The position numbers and the translations under genes were made by a program. The notes beneath the pieces were generated by a model. It worked only from the letters and a program-made list of their open reading frames with translations, had not been told where the DNA came from and made no database searches. A DNA stretch of 20,665 nucleotides from Bacteroidales bacterium (GTDB lineage: Bacteria; Bacteroidota; Bacteroidia; Bacteroidales; Paludibacteraceae). Shown piece by piece: positions 12,272 to 17,560 of the stretch. Positions within the stretch are counted from its first letter, which is position 1, and each line of letters starts with the position of its first letter. The stretch covers positions 1 to 20,665 of the forward strand of contig CAAGHA010000180.1 in assembly GCA_900769555.1 (NCBI GenBank), written 5' to 3'.

Positions 12272-12381
12272 ATTCCTACCGGAATAGTAGGAATTGCCCC
12301 CCAGAAGTAACCTGCTACCGCAGGTTCTTCCAGAAGAAATGAAAAAACAAAAACACAAGACTGTAAGGAGAATTTCAGTCT
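12272..12381 (-). ncRNA. Cluster of hairpins downstream of the miniprotein gene
   Basis: Three stems in 110 bases: ATTCCTAC (12272-12279) / GTAGGAAT (12287-12294); AACCTGC (12309-12315) / GCAGGTT (12320-12326), extended by 7 pairs that need G-U on the minus strand; AGACTG (12358-12363) / CAGTCT (12376-12381). The last is followed on the minus strand by TGTGTTTTTGTTTTTTC and may be a terminator. The G-U pairs favour minus-strand RNA. No ORF. Confidence 0.5.
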
Positions 12382-12383
12382 AA

Positions 12384-12491
12384 AGGCGATGGCAGGAGTT
12401 GAATCTGCTGCTTTCCATCGGCGAACGTTTCCAAAGGTGCGACCTTTTTGTATCTCAGCCGACTTCATGGAAAGCGACCACTCACACCGCC
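12384..12491 (-). ncRNA. Candidate tRNA-like or three-way-junction RNA
   Basis: Minus strand: GGCGGTG (12491-12485) pairs with CATCGCC (12391-12385), a 7-bp acceptor-like stem with one G-U. Next to its 3' strand is a T-arm-like hairpin, GCAGA-TTCAACT-CCTGC (12408-12392), whose loop fits the tRNA T-loop pattern TTCRANY. The body is a 9-bp helix GCTTTCCAT / ATGGAAAGC (12475-12467 / 12418-12410) enclosing CGGC/GCCG and AAAGGT-CGC-ACCTTT. No D arm and no CCA. It begins 7 bases after the miniprotein stop. Could be an aberrant tRNA, a tRNA mimic or another RNA. Confidence 0.5.
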
Positions 12492-12497
12492 AAAGTA

Positions 12498-12614
12498 TTA
12501 ATTCCAATAATCATCTTTGTATGTAACAATCATAACCACTAAGCCAATAAACATTACCATGCCTACTACCGCCATGATGGCACAAACCGCATTTACAAAC
12601 ATTGCTTCTGTCAT
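12498..12614 (-). CDS. Membrane miniprotein, 38 residues
   Basis: ATG 12614, TAAGGGGG 8 bases upstream, TAA at 12498-12500. MTEAMFVNAVCAIMAVVGMV continues as one long hydrophobic helix to VVMIVTY, then KDDYWN. Single-pass peptide, C-terminus polar. Its ribosome binding site is formed by the stop of the upstream gene. Function unknown. Confidence 0.75.
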   Translation of the reverse strand: MTEAMFVNAVCAIMAVVGMVMFIGLVVMIVTYKDDYWN

Positions 12615-12627
12615 AGTTGTCGCCCCC

Positions 12628-12804
12628 TTACATGTAAATATCTCTGATTTCCATACACATACCATTGGGTGCTTTCACCCAGTAGTCGCTGTCATTGTCC
12701 CAGTGTTCTTCTACGAAATCTTCAATGTCGCTCAGATAGTCCGCTTCGTATGTGAAACCATCGTATTCGCCGCCTACTACTTCTACATGAAATCTTTTTG
12801 TCAT
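12628..12804 (-). CDS. Hypothetical 58-residue acidic protein
   Basis: ATG 12804, AAAGGAGAG upstream, TAA. MTKRFHVEVVGGEYDGFTYE, ADYLSDIEDFVEEHWDNDSD, then YWVKAPNGMCMEIRDI: beta-hairpin, acidic helix, strand. Translationally linked to the membrane miniprotein that follows. Family not recognised. Confidence 0.75.
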   Translation of the reverse strand: MTKRFHVEVVGGEYDGFTYEADYLSDIEDFVEEHWDNDSDYWVKAPNGMCMEIRDIYM

Positions 12805-12851
12805 AATCTATCTCTCCTTTTGATTGGTTGTTTATCTCTTTTCTTGTATTA

Positions 12852-12880
12852 ATAATATCACAGAATGAATGATTTGACAA
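12852..12880 (-). promoter_or_regulatory. Promoter for 12804-12498
   Basis: Minus TTGTCA (12875-12880), 17 bp, TGA-TATTAT (12852-12857). Confidence 0.65.
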
Positions 12881-12888
12881 TACCGGAA

Positions 12889-13028
12889 TAGTGCACAAAT
12901 CGGGAACCGCATTTTTGCATAATTTTGTGCAGTTTTCCTCTTGACAAAGCTGGGGCCGGTGTGCTATAATAGTTCGGCCTCTGGCGCTTCACCGCGTTAA
13001 AGTGCGGAAGCGGCGAGAGATAGAAGAA
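12889..13028 (+). promoter_or_regulatory. Regulatory island 6: plus promoter and hairpin
   Basis: Plus TTGACA (12941-12946), 18 bp, TGC-TATAAT (12965-12970), preceded by TTTTGTGCA. The start region folds: CGCTTC ... GAAGCG around a CACCGCGTTAAAGTGCG element (about 12981-13011). There is no clear facing minus promoter. The short plus transcript would run into the hairpin at 13029-13048. Confidence 0.7.
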
Positions 13029-13048
13029 GGGAGATGTTTCCATCTCCC
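13029..13048 (-). terminator. Terminator of the 13972-13055 module
   Basis: GGGAGATG (13029-13036) / CATCTCCC (13041-13048), GAAA loop, followed by TTCTTCT on the minus strand. Confidence 0.75.
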
Positions 13049-13054
13049 ATTTGA

Positions 13055-13369
13055 TTAAAAGAACTTCTCAATAAAATCATCGATGTCAAGTTCGCTTAAT
13101 GTGATGAAGCCATCTTCATCACTCACGAACACTTCTTCTTCCTTTTCATTCTGCCCGAACATCTTATCCCAACAGTCCTGACAGGTCTGAGAGATTAACA
13201 GTTCCCTTTCGGCAGGTGTCAAGTAAGGCATCGCTTCCTGAATGTGAGTTCCTTCCTGCCAATCAAAGTAGTCATCAATGTATACTGTCATAGTATGCGT
13301 TGTACCGCAGAAGCGACAGGTCGCCATTACTTCCATAGTGTCTTTGTCGTGTACTCTGTCTTTCAGCAT
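13055..13369 (-). CDS. Putative zinc-binding phage protein
   Basis: ATG 13369 (AAAGGATTGATACT spacing as in other genes); 104 residues, TAA. C-R-F-C near residue 18-21 and C-Q-D-C near 67-70 can bind one zinc. Between them VYIDDYFDWQEGTHIQEAMP and YLTPAERELLISQ resemble a small protein type that I recall as frequent in Bacillota phages, without assigned function. Acidic tail (EKEEEVFVSDEDGF). Own promoter. Confidence 0.8.
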   Translation of the reverse strand: MLKDRVHDKDTMEVMATCRFCGTTHTMTVYIDDYFDWQEGTHIQEAMPYLTPAERELLISQTCQDCWDKMFGQNEKEEEVFVSDEDGFITLSELDIDDFIEKFF

Positions 13370-13411
13370 AGTATCAATCCTTTCTGTTGGTTGTTTATTC
13401 TTTACACTTAC

Positions 13412-13440
13412 ATTATACCGCAGATGCCTGACCCTGTCAA
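13412..13440 (-). promoter_or_regulatory. Promoter for the 13055-13369 gene
   Basis: Perfect minus TTGACA (13435-13440), 17 bp, CGG-TATAAT (13412-13417). Confidence 0.85.
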
Positions 13441-13443
13441 GCA

Positions 13444-13773
13444 TTATTTTTCTACCAGTCTGTGTTCTGTGTATGTATTACCGCTCAGTGTATACTCCAT
13501 TACTACTGTTTCTACCTCTACCACTTCGCCTACTGTGTAGCCTGCGTATACATCTTTGTCTACTGTCAGAGTGGCACTTTCCTCATCATTGCGTACACTA
13601 ATAAATCCGATGTTGCTGTTTCTCTGACTTAATTCCATGTGGCTAATTTCAAAGCCTGTGGAATAGGTTTCTACCTCTTCTACCATCACACTATCAGCGA
13701 TGCCGAACCCTGCGAATACTACCAATACTGTCATTATTACTGCGTAGAATACTGTTACAAATCTATCTCCCAT
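13444..13773 (-). CDS. Membrane-anchored or exported protein
   Basis: 109 residues, ATG 13773, AGGAGGTAAGAATA upstream, TAA. N-terminal hydrophobic segment VTVFYAVIMTVLVVFAGFG (residues ~6-24) acts as signal anchor; the remaining ~80 residues are strand-rich and outside (FISVRNDEESATLTVDKD, GEVVEVETVVMEYTLSG). It has the look of a small extracytoplasmic beta domain. Follows the 61-residue gene by 13 bp and shares its promoter. Possible role in envelope change or superinfection exclusion (inference). Confidence 0.8.
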   Translation of the reverse strand: MGDRFVTVFYAVIMTVLVVFAGFGIADSVMVEEVETYSTGFEISHMELSQRNSNIGFISVRNDEESATLTVDKDVYAGYTVGEVVEVETVVMEYTLSGNTYTEHRLVEK

Positions 13774-13786
13774 TATTCTTACCTCC

Positions 13787-13972
13787 TTAGATACCCAGTG
13801 TCTTTACTAACAGATTAAACTCAGCAATCTGTTCTTCTGTCAGTGTGTCCCATGCGTCTTCCTGCTGGTACTTGTTGAACAGTTCATCGTGTCTTCTAAT
13901 CAGTGGCACTTCCCATGCTTCGAAGCCCTGTGCCATGTATTCTTCGTCAGTGTAGATTTTATTCAGTGTCAT
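13787..13972 (-). CDS. Hypothetical 61-residue protein
   Basis: ATG 13972, AAAAGGAGAG upstream, TAA. MTLNKIYTDEEYMAQGFEAW then helices (RRHDELFNKYQQEDAW, LTEEQIAEFNLLVKTLGI). Acidic, soluble, all-helical. First gene of the minus block after its promoter at 14018-14046. Family not recognised. Confidence 0.75.
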   Translation of the reverse strand: MTLNKIYTDEEYMAQGFEAWEVPLIRRHDELFNKYQQEDAWDTLTEEQIAEFNLLVKTLGI

Positions 13973-14017
13973 GTCTATCTCTCCTTTTGGTTGGTTGTTT
14001 ATCTCTTTCTTGATTAT

Positions 14018-14046
14018 AGTATACTACAAGGGAGCAGGTTTGTCAA
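14018..14046 (-). promoter_or_regulatory. Promoter for 13972-13444
   Basis: Minus TTGACA (14041-14046), 17 bp, TATACT (14018-14023). Confidence 0.8.
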
Positions 14047-14116
14047 CACCTTTTTATAAAATAATTGTACTTATTTTAATACACTAATTACCTATTGGTT
14101 TACTAGGAATACTCTG

Positions 14117-14186
14117 CCACTTCACCGCGTTAAAGTGTCCTCTACTGGCAGACACTTCAACACTTCACTGCGCTAAAGCGTGGCGT
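14117..14186. repeat. Hairpin repeat copies 3 and 4
   Basis: CACTTCACCGCGTTAAAGTG (about 14118-14137) and CACTTCACTGCGCTAAAGCG (about 14161-14180), ends complementary. Relatives: near 10543 and 12984. Confidence 0.6.
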
Positions 14187-14251
14187 GCTGGTGCTTGTTA
14201 AATATTTAACGATTAATCAGCGAATTATGGGAATTAGTAGATTAGGCAGAA

Positions 14252-14345
14252 TGCACAAAAAGGCTGGAAGATTTTTGTGCAACATGTCTATTGACAAGAA
14301 CACGGCGCCTTGCTGTCGTCTGCGGCGCGCTCATCAAGCGGGGTG
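14252..14345 (+). promoter_or_regulatory. Degenerate regulatory island 7
   Basis: GCACAAAAA (14253-14261) and TTTTTGTGCAA (14272-14282) are followed by CTATTGACA (-35 at 14291-14296) and a GC-rich stretch, but no -10 exists at the right distance. The rest of 13973-14612 has no credible gene. Confidence 0.5.
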
Positions 14346-14484
14346 TAAGAATGGCTCTGTGTAGCCTGCGGAAGAAAGCAGACTATAGACTTTATACTTT
14401 TGATGGGATAGAAATAAAGTGGGGCCTATATTTTGGGAAAAAAAATTATTTTTTTTCTCCATTTGTTTTGTTCTGAGCACAACA

Positions 14485-14596
14485 ATCTCTAAATCGATTT
14501 CAGATTTCAAAACACGACTCATCTCTAAATCATTTTCAGATTTGAAATCACGGAAATGGCTCTATCCCTAAATCGATTTCAGATTTGAAAAGACGA
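14485..14596. repeat. Three 33-bp iteron-like direct repeats
   Basis: Copies begin at 14485, 14521 and 14564, each ATCYCTAAATCRATTT, CAGATTT, then AAA-CACGA-like. Copies 1 and 3 contain the perfect palindrome AAATCGATTT. Spacers are 3 and 10 bp, too short for CRISPR. They lie at the end of the folD operon, before the early block. Possible replication-initiator or repressor sites. Confidence 0.65.
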
Positions 14597-14612
14597 GAAT
14601 TTTATTTCATCC

Positions 14613-14699
14613 TCAAATCCTCTCCAACCATTCCTTGAACCGCCTATAACTCTCCTTCCACTCCTCACTCCATTCCTTTCGTTTCCATTTAATCTTCAT
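14613..14699 (-). CDS. Candidate 28-residue amphipathic peptide
   Basis: ATG 14699 overlaps the last codons of the 14689-15210 gene in another frame; TGA at 14613-14615. MKIKWKRKEWSEEWKESYRR then FKEWLERI: a clean amphipathic helix with four Trp on one pattern. No good ribosome binding site, so translation would depend on coupling to the upstream gene. It could also be chance. Confidence 0.4.
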   Translation of the reverse strand: MKIKWKRKEWSEEWKESYRRFKEWLERI

Positions 14700-15210
14700 A
14701 ATACACCAGCCCACACTCTTCAACGAATTTTGCTGCTTCTTCGGGTGTCATTTCTTCCACTTTTTTCATCATTGCTTCACACATTTTCAACATGGCTTCT
14801 TTATACTTTGCCGCTTCTTCCCCTATCTCCTTAAAAGACTCTTTTAGGGAATCCATATTTTTTTCCACTTTTTTCCAATTTTCTCCTAAAAATTGCGCAC
14901 ACGCTTCTTTATCCCCCGTTATCGTCCCCACAATTAAAGTATTCTCCCAATCTCCTACATATTCACCATCATATCTGGTAGTATATAAATCAATCATACT
15001 ACCATTTGTCAAATCAAAAGCTGTTCCGTGCATATAATCTTTTACTACCCAGCCACCTTCAACAGGATATTCCACTTTTTCTCCAGTAAATATGCCAAGA
15101 GCAGGATACCAAATAGAGCCTTTGCCGTCCCAAATCCTTTCCCCCATAATCCCTTCTTGAAAAATATCGCCTACCTTAAATTCTTTGCCGTTTTTGTCCT
15201 TAGGATACAT
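14689..15210 (-). CDS. Hypothetical 173-residue protein
   Basis: ATG 15210, AAAGGAGG 10 bases upstream, TAA. N-terminal ~100 residues are strand-rich with Gly/Trp (KEFKVGDIFQEGIMGERIWD, GGWVVKDYMHGTAFDLTNGS). C-terminal ~70 residues are a long charged helical region (WKKVEKNMDSLKESFKEIGE, EMTPEEAAKFVEECG). No family recognised. Near the end of the folD operon. Confidence 0.8.
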   Translation of the reverse strand: MYPKDKNGKEFKVGDIFQEGIMGERIWDGKGSIWYPALGIFTGEKVEYPVEGGWVVKDYMHGTAFDLTNGSMIDLYTTRYDGEYVGDWENTLIVGTITGDKEACAQFLGENWKKVEKNMDSLKESFKEIGEEAAKYKEAMLKMCEAMMKKVEEMTPEEAAKFVEECGLVYYED

Positions 15211-15255
15211 GCCGAAATACCTCCTTTATCACTTTGTATACAGTATACGAAATCT

Positions 15256-15333
15256 TTACTTCCATCTTATCGAAGCTAATAGTGGCACAAATATTAAAAT
15301 TAGCGCCGAAATACATACAAATAATTTTTCCAT
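15256..15333 (-). CDS. Candidate membrane miniprotein, 25 residues
   Basis: ATG 15333, TAA 15256-15258. MEKLFVCISALILIFVPLLA then SIRWK: one hydrophobic helix with a positive C-terminus. It starts 5 bases after the true end of lar; AAGGAAG is about 14 bases upstream, so initiation would lean on coupling. Confidence 0.5.
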   Translation of the reverse strand: MEKLFVCISALILIFVPLLASIRWK

Positions 15334-15338
15334 ATTAT

Positions 15339-15590
15339 TTACCATTTCTTCCTTGTATTCCAAGCCTCTCTTGCTTTTTCGTAATTATCATAAAACTTTG
15401 TCTACATACAACAACCATATTTACAAAAAAAACGATATCCATAATCTACTTTTGTTCCATCATCTAATACGGTAGTGGCATGATGAGGAATAACTTCACC
15501 GCCACAGAATGGACATGGAGCCATATCTGACCCATATTTTTTTAATATAGTATTAATATTAGCATATTCAATTATAAAATTATTATCCAT
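15339..15590 (-). CDS. Lar-family anti-restriction-like protein, in-frame TAG
   Basis: 83 residues from ATG 15590 to TAA 15339-15341, with TAG at codon 63 (15402-15404). Family features: P-C-P-F-C-G-G (residues 25-31), then C56 and C60 or C61 for zinc, and the C-terminal A-x2-A-W-N-x-R box (EKAREAWNTRKKW). That last box lies entirely downstream of the TAG, so the family signature is complete only if TAG is sense. Rac Lar, the family founder, relieves host type I restriction by acting on the modification system. Function here inferred from family. Confidence 0.8.
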
Positions 15591-15591
15591 A

Positions 15592-15798
15592 TTATTCACT
15601 CTTATAATATTCACTATACAAATTGTGCTTATTGCCACATTCAGGACATCTTACAAAATAATTTCTGTAATAATCTCTATTCCAAGTTAAATAACTTGTC
15701 AACACACTACTTACAGAATAGTCAATATCATCTTTCTCATATTCATAAATACAACCACATTTACATTCAATTCTATTTGCCGATTTAATAATTTTCAT
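15592..15798 (-). CDS. Small zinc-ribbon protein
   Basis: Start ATG 15798 (AGGAGG upstream at 15807-15812). 68 residues, TAA. C-K-C-G at ~12-15 and C-P-E-C-G at ~53-57 form a zinc ribbon; between them YSVSSVLTSYLTWNRDYY. Sits just before lar (1 base apart). Likely nucleic-acid or protein binding; no function known. Confidence 0.8.
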   Translation of the reverse strand: MKIIKSANRIECKCGCIYEYEKDDIDYSVSSVLTSYLTWNRDYYRNYFVRCPECGNKHNLYSEYYKSE

Positions 15799-15850
15799 GC
15801 CGTTTTGCCTCCTATACGCTACCAGGGGTCTTGTTGAACCGACCGGCGGC

Positions 15851-15937
15851 TCATTTACTTGATTCAATACACCAAATAACAATTCCCCAATTTACTACCA
15901 CTCCAACAGCACAAATAAACACATCAAATTGTGTCAT
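15851..15937 (-). CDS. Membrane miniprotein, 28 residues
   Basis: ATG 15937, AAGGAGAG 8 bases upstream, TGA 15851-15853. MTQFDVFICAVGVVVNWGIV then IWCIESSK: single hydrophobic helix. Its ribosome binding site uses the TAA of the preceding gene (TAAGGAGAG), the same device as at 8306 and 12628. Function unknown. Confidence 0.7.
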   Translation of the reverse strand: MTQFDVFICAVGVVVNWGIVIWCIESSK

Positions 15938-15939
15938 AA

Positions 15940-16209
15940 TTAATCTCTCCTTACCGACATCTTGCTGCCGCAATCTCCACAATAATTTGTTAATCTACTG
16001 CCGCCACATTCTCTACCACAAGCACTACAAGCATACATATATTCAAAGAATGGAGTATCTCTTACAGGCAACCATTCCGCTGTTCTAAGAGCCGAGCGAG
16101 TAGCTTCTGTTGCCAAAACCACGATGGCCTCCTCAAAATCTTCTTTATTACCTTCTATTACATAACATTTTGTCTTAGCGACAATTTCAATTGCTTCATC
16201 TATTTTCAT
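15940..16209 (-). CDS. Zinc-ribbon protein, 89 residues
   Basis: ATG 16209, overlapping the end of pth2 by 14 bp, TAA. N-terminal helical part (MKIDEAIEIVAKTKCYVIEG, DFEEAIVVLATEATRSA), then AEWLPVRDTPFFEYMYACSA with CSAC and CGDCG as a rubredoxin-like zinc ribbon. The end closely parallels the C-terminal ribbon of the Pth2-like protein, so one ribbon may have been copied or fused. Confidence 0.8.
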   Translation of the reverse strand: MKIDEAIEIVAKTKCYVIEGNKEDFEEAIVVLATEATRSALRTAEWLPVRDTPFFEYMYACSACGRECGGSRLTNYCGDCGSKMSVRRD

Positions 16210-16930
16210 AATTAATCATCTTCGCTCCACACATAGGACAATATTTATATTTGTCTGATACCATTACTTGTCGACCATGACAGGTAGAACACTCATAAAT
16301 ATCAAACATTTTACTAAGTTCGCTTGGAATAATCCATTTACCTTTTTTAGGCTTTTCCATTTCCGCATTAAATAACTGGAACTTTTTACTAATTTTATGT
16401 GCCGTTTCAGTAGCCATAGGGCGGAATCCAATCGCGGTTAATGTTCGGCCATCCTCGTCCTCAGGTTCTAATTCAGTGTAACAATTATCTTTAATAAGGA
16501 AGAAATCTTTACCTTCTTTAAGACCAAGTTCTTCGGCATATTTTACTGCTTTCATTAAATGGTTGCGGTTTTTAGCTTCGCAAATTGTTTTAATGAAGGC
16601 ACCTTTCATCCATTCATATACTTCTTCACTAATATCAAATGGTGCTACCTCATAACCTTTTTTGCCAGTAGGACAACTAATATATCTGCGACCTTCAACA
16701 CGAGCTTTCTTTGCTTCTTCGTTCTTTTTATCATCAAGGAATTTTACAGGCTTTGTCATAGCATAATCTTCCCATACGGGATAAATGTTATGATCTTTGC
16801 CTTTTCCATGGTCTTTAATCATTTGAATTAAAAATGCCATAGAAGCGTGAGAGGCCTGTGCGGCCATTTTCCCTACACTCATTCCCAAATCTTTTCTTAC
16901 AATAATTACCTGTCTACTTTCATTACTCAT
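16196..16930 (-). CDS. Peptidyl-tRNA hydrolase Pth2-like, zinc-ribbon fusion
   Basis: 244 residues. ATG 16930 overlaps the preceding TGA (ATGA); GAGGAGA lies 7 bases upstream. Residues 6-33 match Pth2: RQVIIVRKDLGMS, G-K-M-A-A-Q and S-H-A-S (K21, H28). The second half of the fold follows an insertion of ~50 residues: IKDNCYTELEPEDEDGRT then TAIGFRP and a helix. Pth2 frees tRNA from peptidyl-tRNA released by stalled ribosomes. Residues ~200-244 are a zinc ribbon (YECSTCHGR ... YCPMCGAKM), unusual for Pth2. Enzyme activity is inferred; key residues are present but the insertion is large. Confidence 0.8.
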   Translation of the reverse strand: MSNESRQVIIVRKDLGMSVGKMAAQASHASMAFLIQMIKDHGKGKDHNIYPVWEDYAMTKPVKFLDDKKNEEAKKARVEGRRYISCPTGKKGYEVAPFDISEEVYEWMKGAFIKTICEAKNRNHLMKAVKYAEELGLKEGKDFFLIKDNCYTELEPEDEDGRTLTAIGFRPMATETAHKISKKFQLFNAEMEKPKKGKWIIPSELSKMFDIYECSTCHGRQVMVSDKYKYCPMCGAKMINYENR

Positions 16931-17256
16931 TTCCAATTCTCCTCATTTGTTTCTTTAAGAGTTTTTTCAAGATTGATTTGAACAGTTTCTTTAAAACATT
17001 TGCTAACAGTTTCTTGCCAAATCGAATTTTCAATTTGATTGCGTACTTCTAATTCTTTGACTTTATTTTCTAAATAATTAATATATTCTAAAGCCTCTGA
17101 TACAGTTTTTTGGTCTGTATAATATTCTGGTTCTCCATTAATTTCCAACGAAGAATAGACTTCAATAGGCCCTCCCGTAAAATGAGGAACATACATTAAG
17201 CGATCTTTAATAATTCCCGCTCTTTTTTCGTAATAGATATCATCATTAATATTCAT
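16927..17256 (-). CDS. Coiled-coil protein of unknown function
   Basis: 109 residues, ATG 17256, AGAGGA upstream, TGA overlapping the pth2 start. MNINDDIYYEKRAGIIKDRL, then a Gly/Pro segment, then a long charged helix (SEALEYINYLENKVKELEVR) predicted coiled coil. The start region is duplicated at 17561-17582. No family recognised. Confidence 0.75.
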   Translation of the reverse strand: MNINDDIYYEKRAGIIKDRLMYVPHFTGGPIEVYSSLEINGEPEYYTDQKTVSEALEYINYLENKVKELEVRNQIENSIWQETVSKCFKETVQINLEKTLKETNEENWK

Positions 17257-17266
17257 CAAAAAATCC
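17245..17266 (-). repeat. 22-bp repeat covering a gene start, copy 1
   Basis: Identical to 17561-17582. On the minus strand it reads from the ribosome binding site through ATG-AAT-ATT-AAT. Downstream, a similar YYEKR-coding stretch also recurs. Confidence 0.85.
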
Positions 17267-17268
17267 TC

Positions 17269-17550
17269 TTATTTCATTTCTTTCTTTTTAACATCATCAA
17301 TCAAAGAAATAATTATTTTTTTCAATTCTTCATTTTGCACTAGTAATACATAAAAATTAAATGGAAATAATTGCTTTACACCTAAAACATCATCGCGAAC
17401 AGAATAAACAACCTCGGATATACAAACCATAGATTGCTCCATATATTGCTCAGTTAAAATTGCCTCAGACATAGTGCCATCTTTTACCTTGAACCAATAG
17501 TCTTCATATTCTTCATCCAGTTTGATAAATTCAAAATCTTCTTTTTTCAT
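17269..17550 (-). CDS. Hypothetical 93-residue protein
   Basis: ATG 17550 (AAAGAG 4 bases upstream, short), TAA. MKKEDFEFIKLDEEYEDYWF begins acidic; middle is hydrophobic (FPFNFYVLLVQNEELKKIII); Lys-rich end. Looks soluble. It lies between folD and the 17256 gene. A 13-codon mini-ORF beginning at 17572 in another frame overlaps its start and resembles the N-terminus of the 17256 gene. Confidence 0.75.
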   Translation of the reverse strand: MKKEDFEFIKLDEEYEDYWFKVKDGTMSEAILTEQYMEQSMVCISEVVYSVRDDVLGVKQLFPFNFYVLLVQNEELKKIIISLIDDVKKKEMK

Positions 17551-17560
17551 AATACTCTTT

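Noticed and set aside
12384..12491. TPP riboswitch (CTGAGATAC similarity)
   Set aside because: The second conserved TPP block is absent and no thiamin gene follows.
12265..12507. Minus-strand 80-codon frame over the hairpin cluster
   Set aside because: No ribosome binding site, low-quality sequence, and it runs through several strong RNA stems; it also overlaps the end of the 12498-12614 gene.
14283..14407. Plus-strand frame beginning MSIDKNTAPCC if TAG is Gln
   Set aside because: No ribosome binding site, overlaps the degenerate island 7, and the composition is that of the GC-rich palindrome rather than of a gene.
14330..14420. Possible amber-suppressor tRNA (GCAGACTATAG resembles an anticodon arm)
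   Set aside because: The loop lacks U33 before CTA, and no acceptor or T arm can be paired around it. No other CTA-anticodon tRNA was found in the window.
14485..14596. CRISPR array
   Set aside because: Only three repeats, separated by 3 and 10 bp, without spacer-sized unique sequences and without cas genes.
15591..15638. Longer lar start (MAISTIC...)
   Set aside because: That start lies inside the preceding gene without a ribosome site; ATG 15590 is the natural start after its stop codon.
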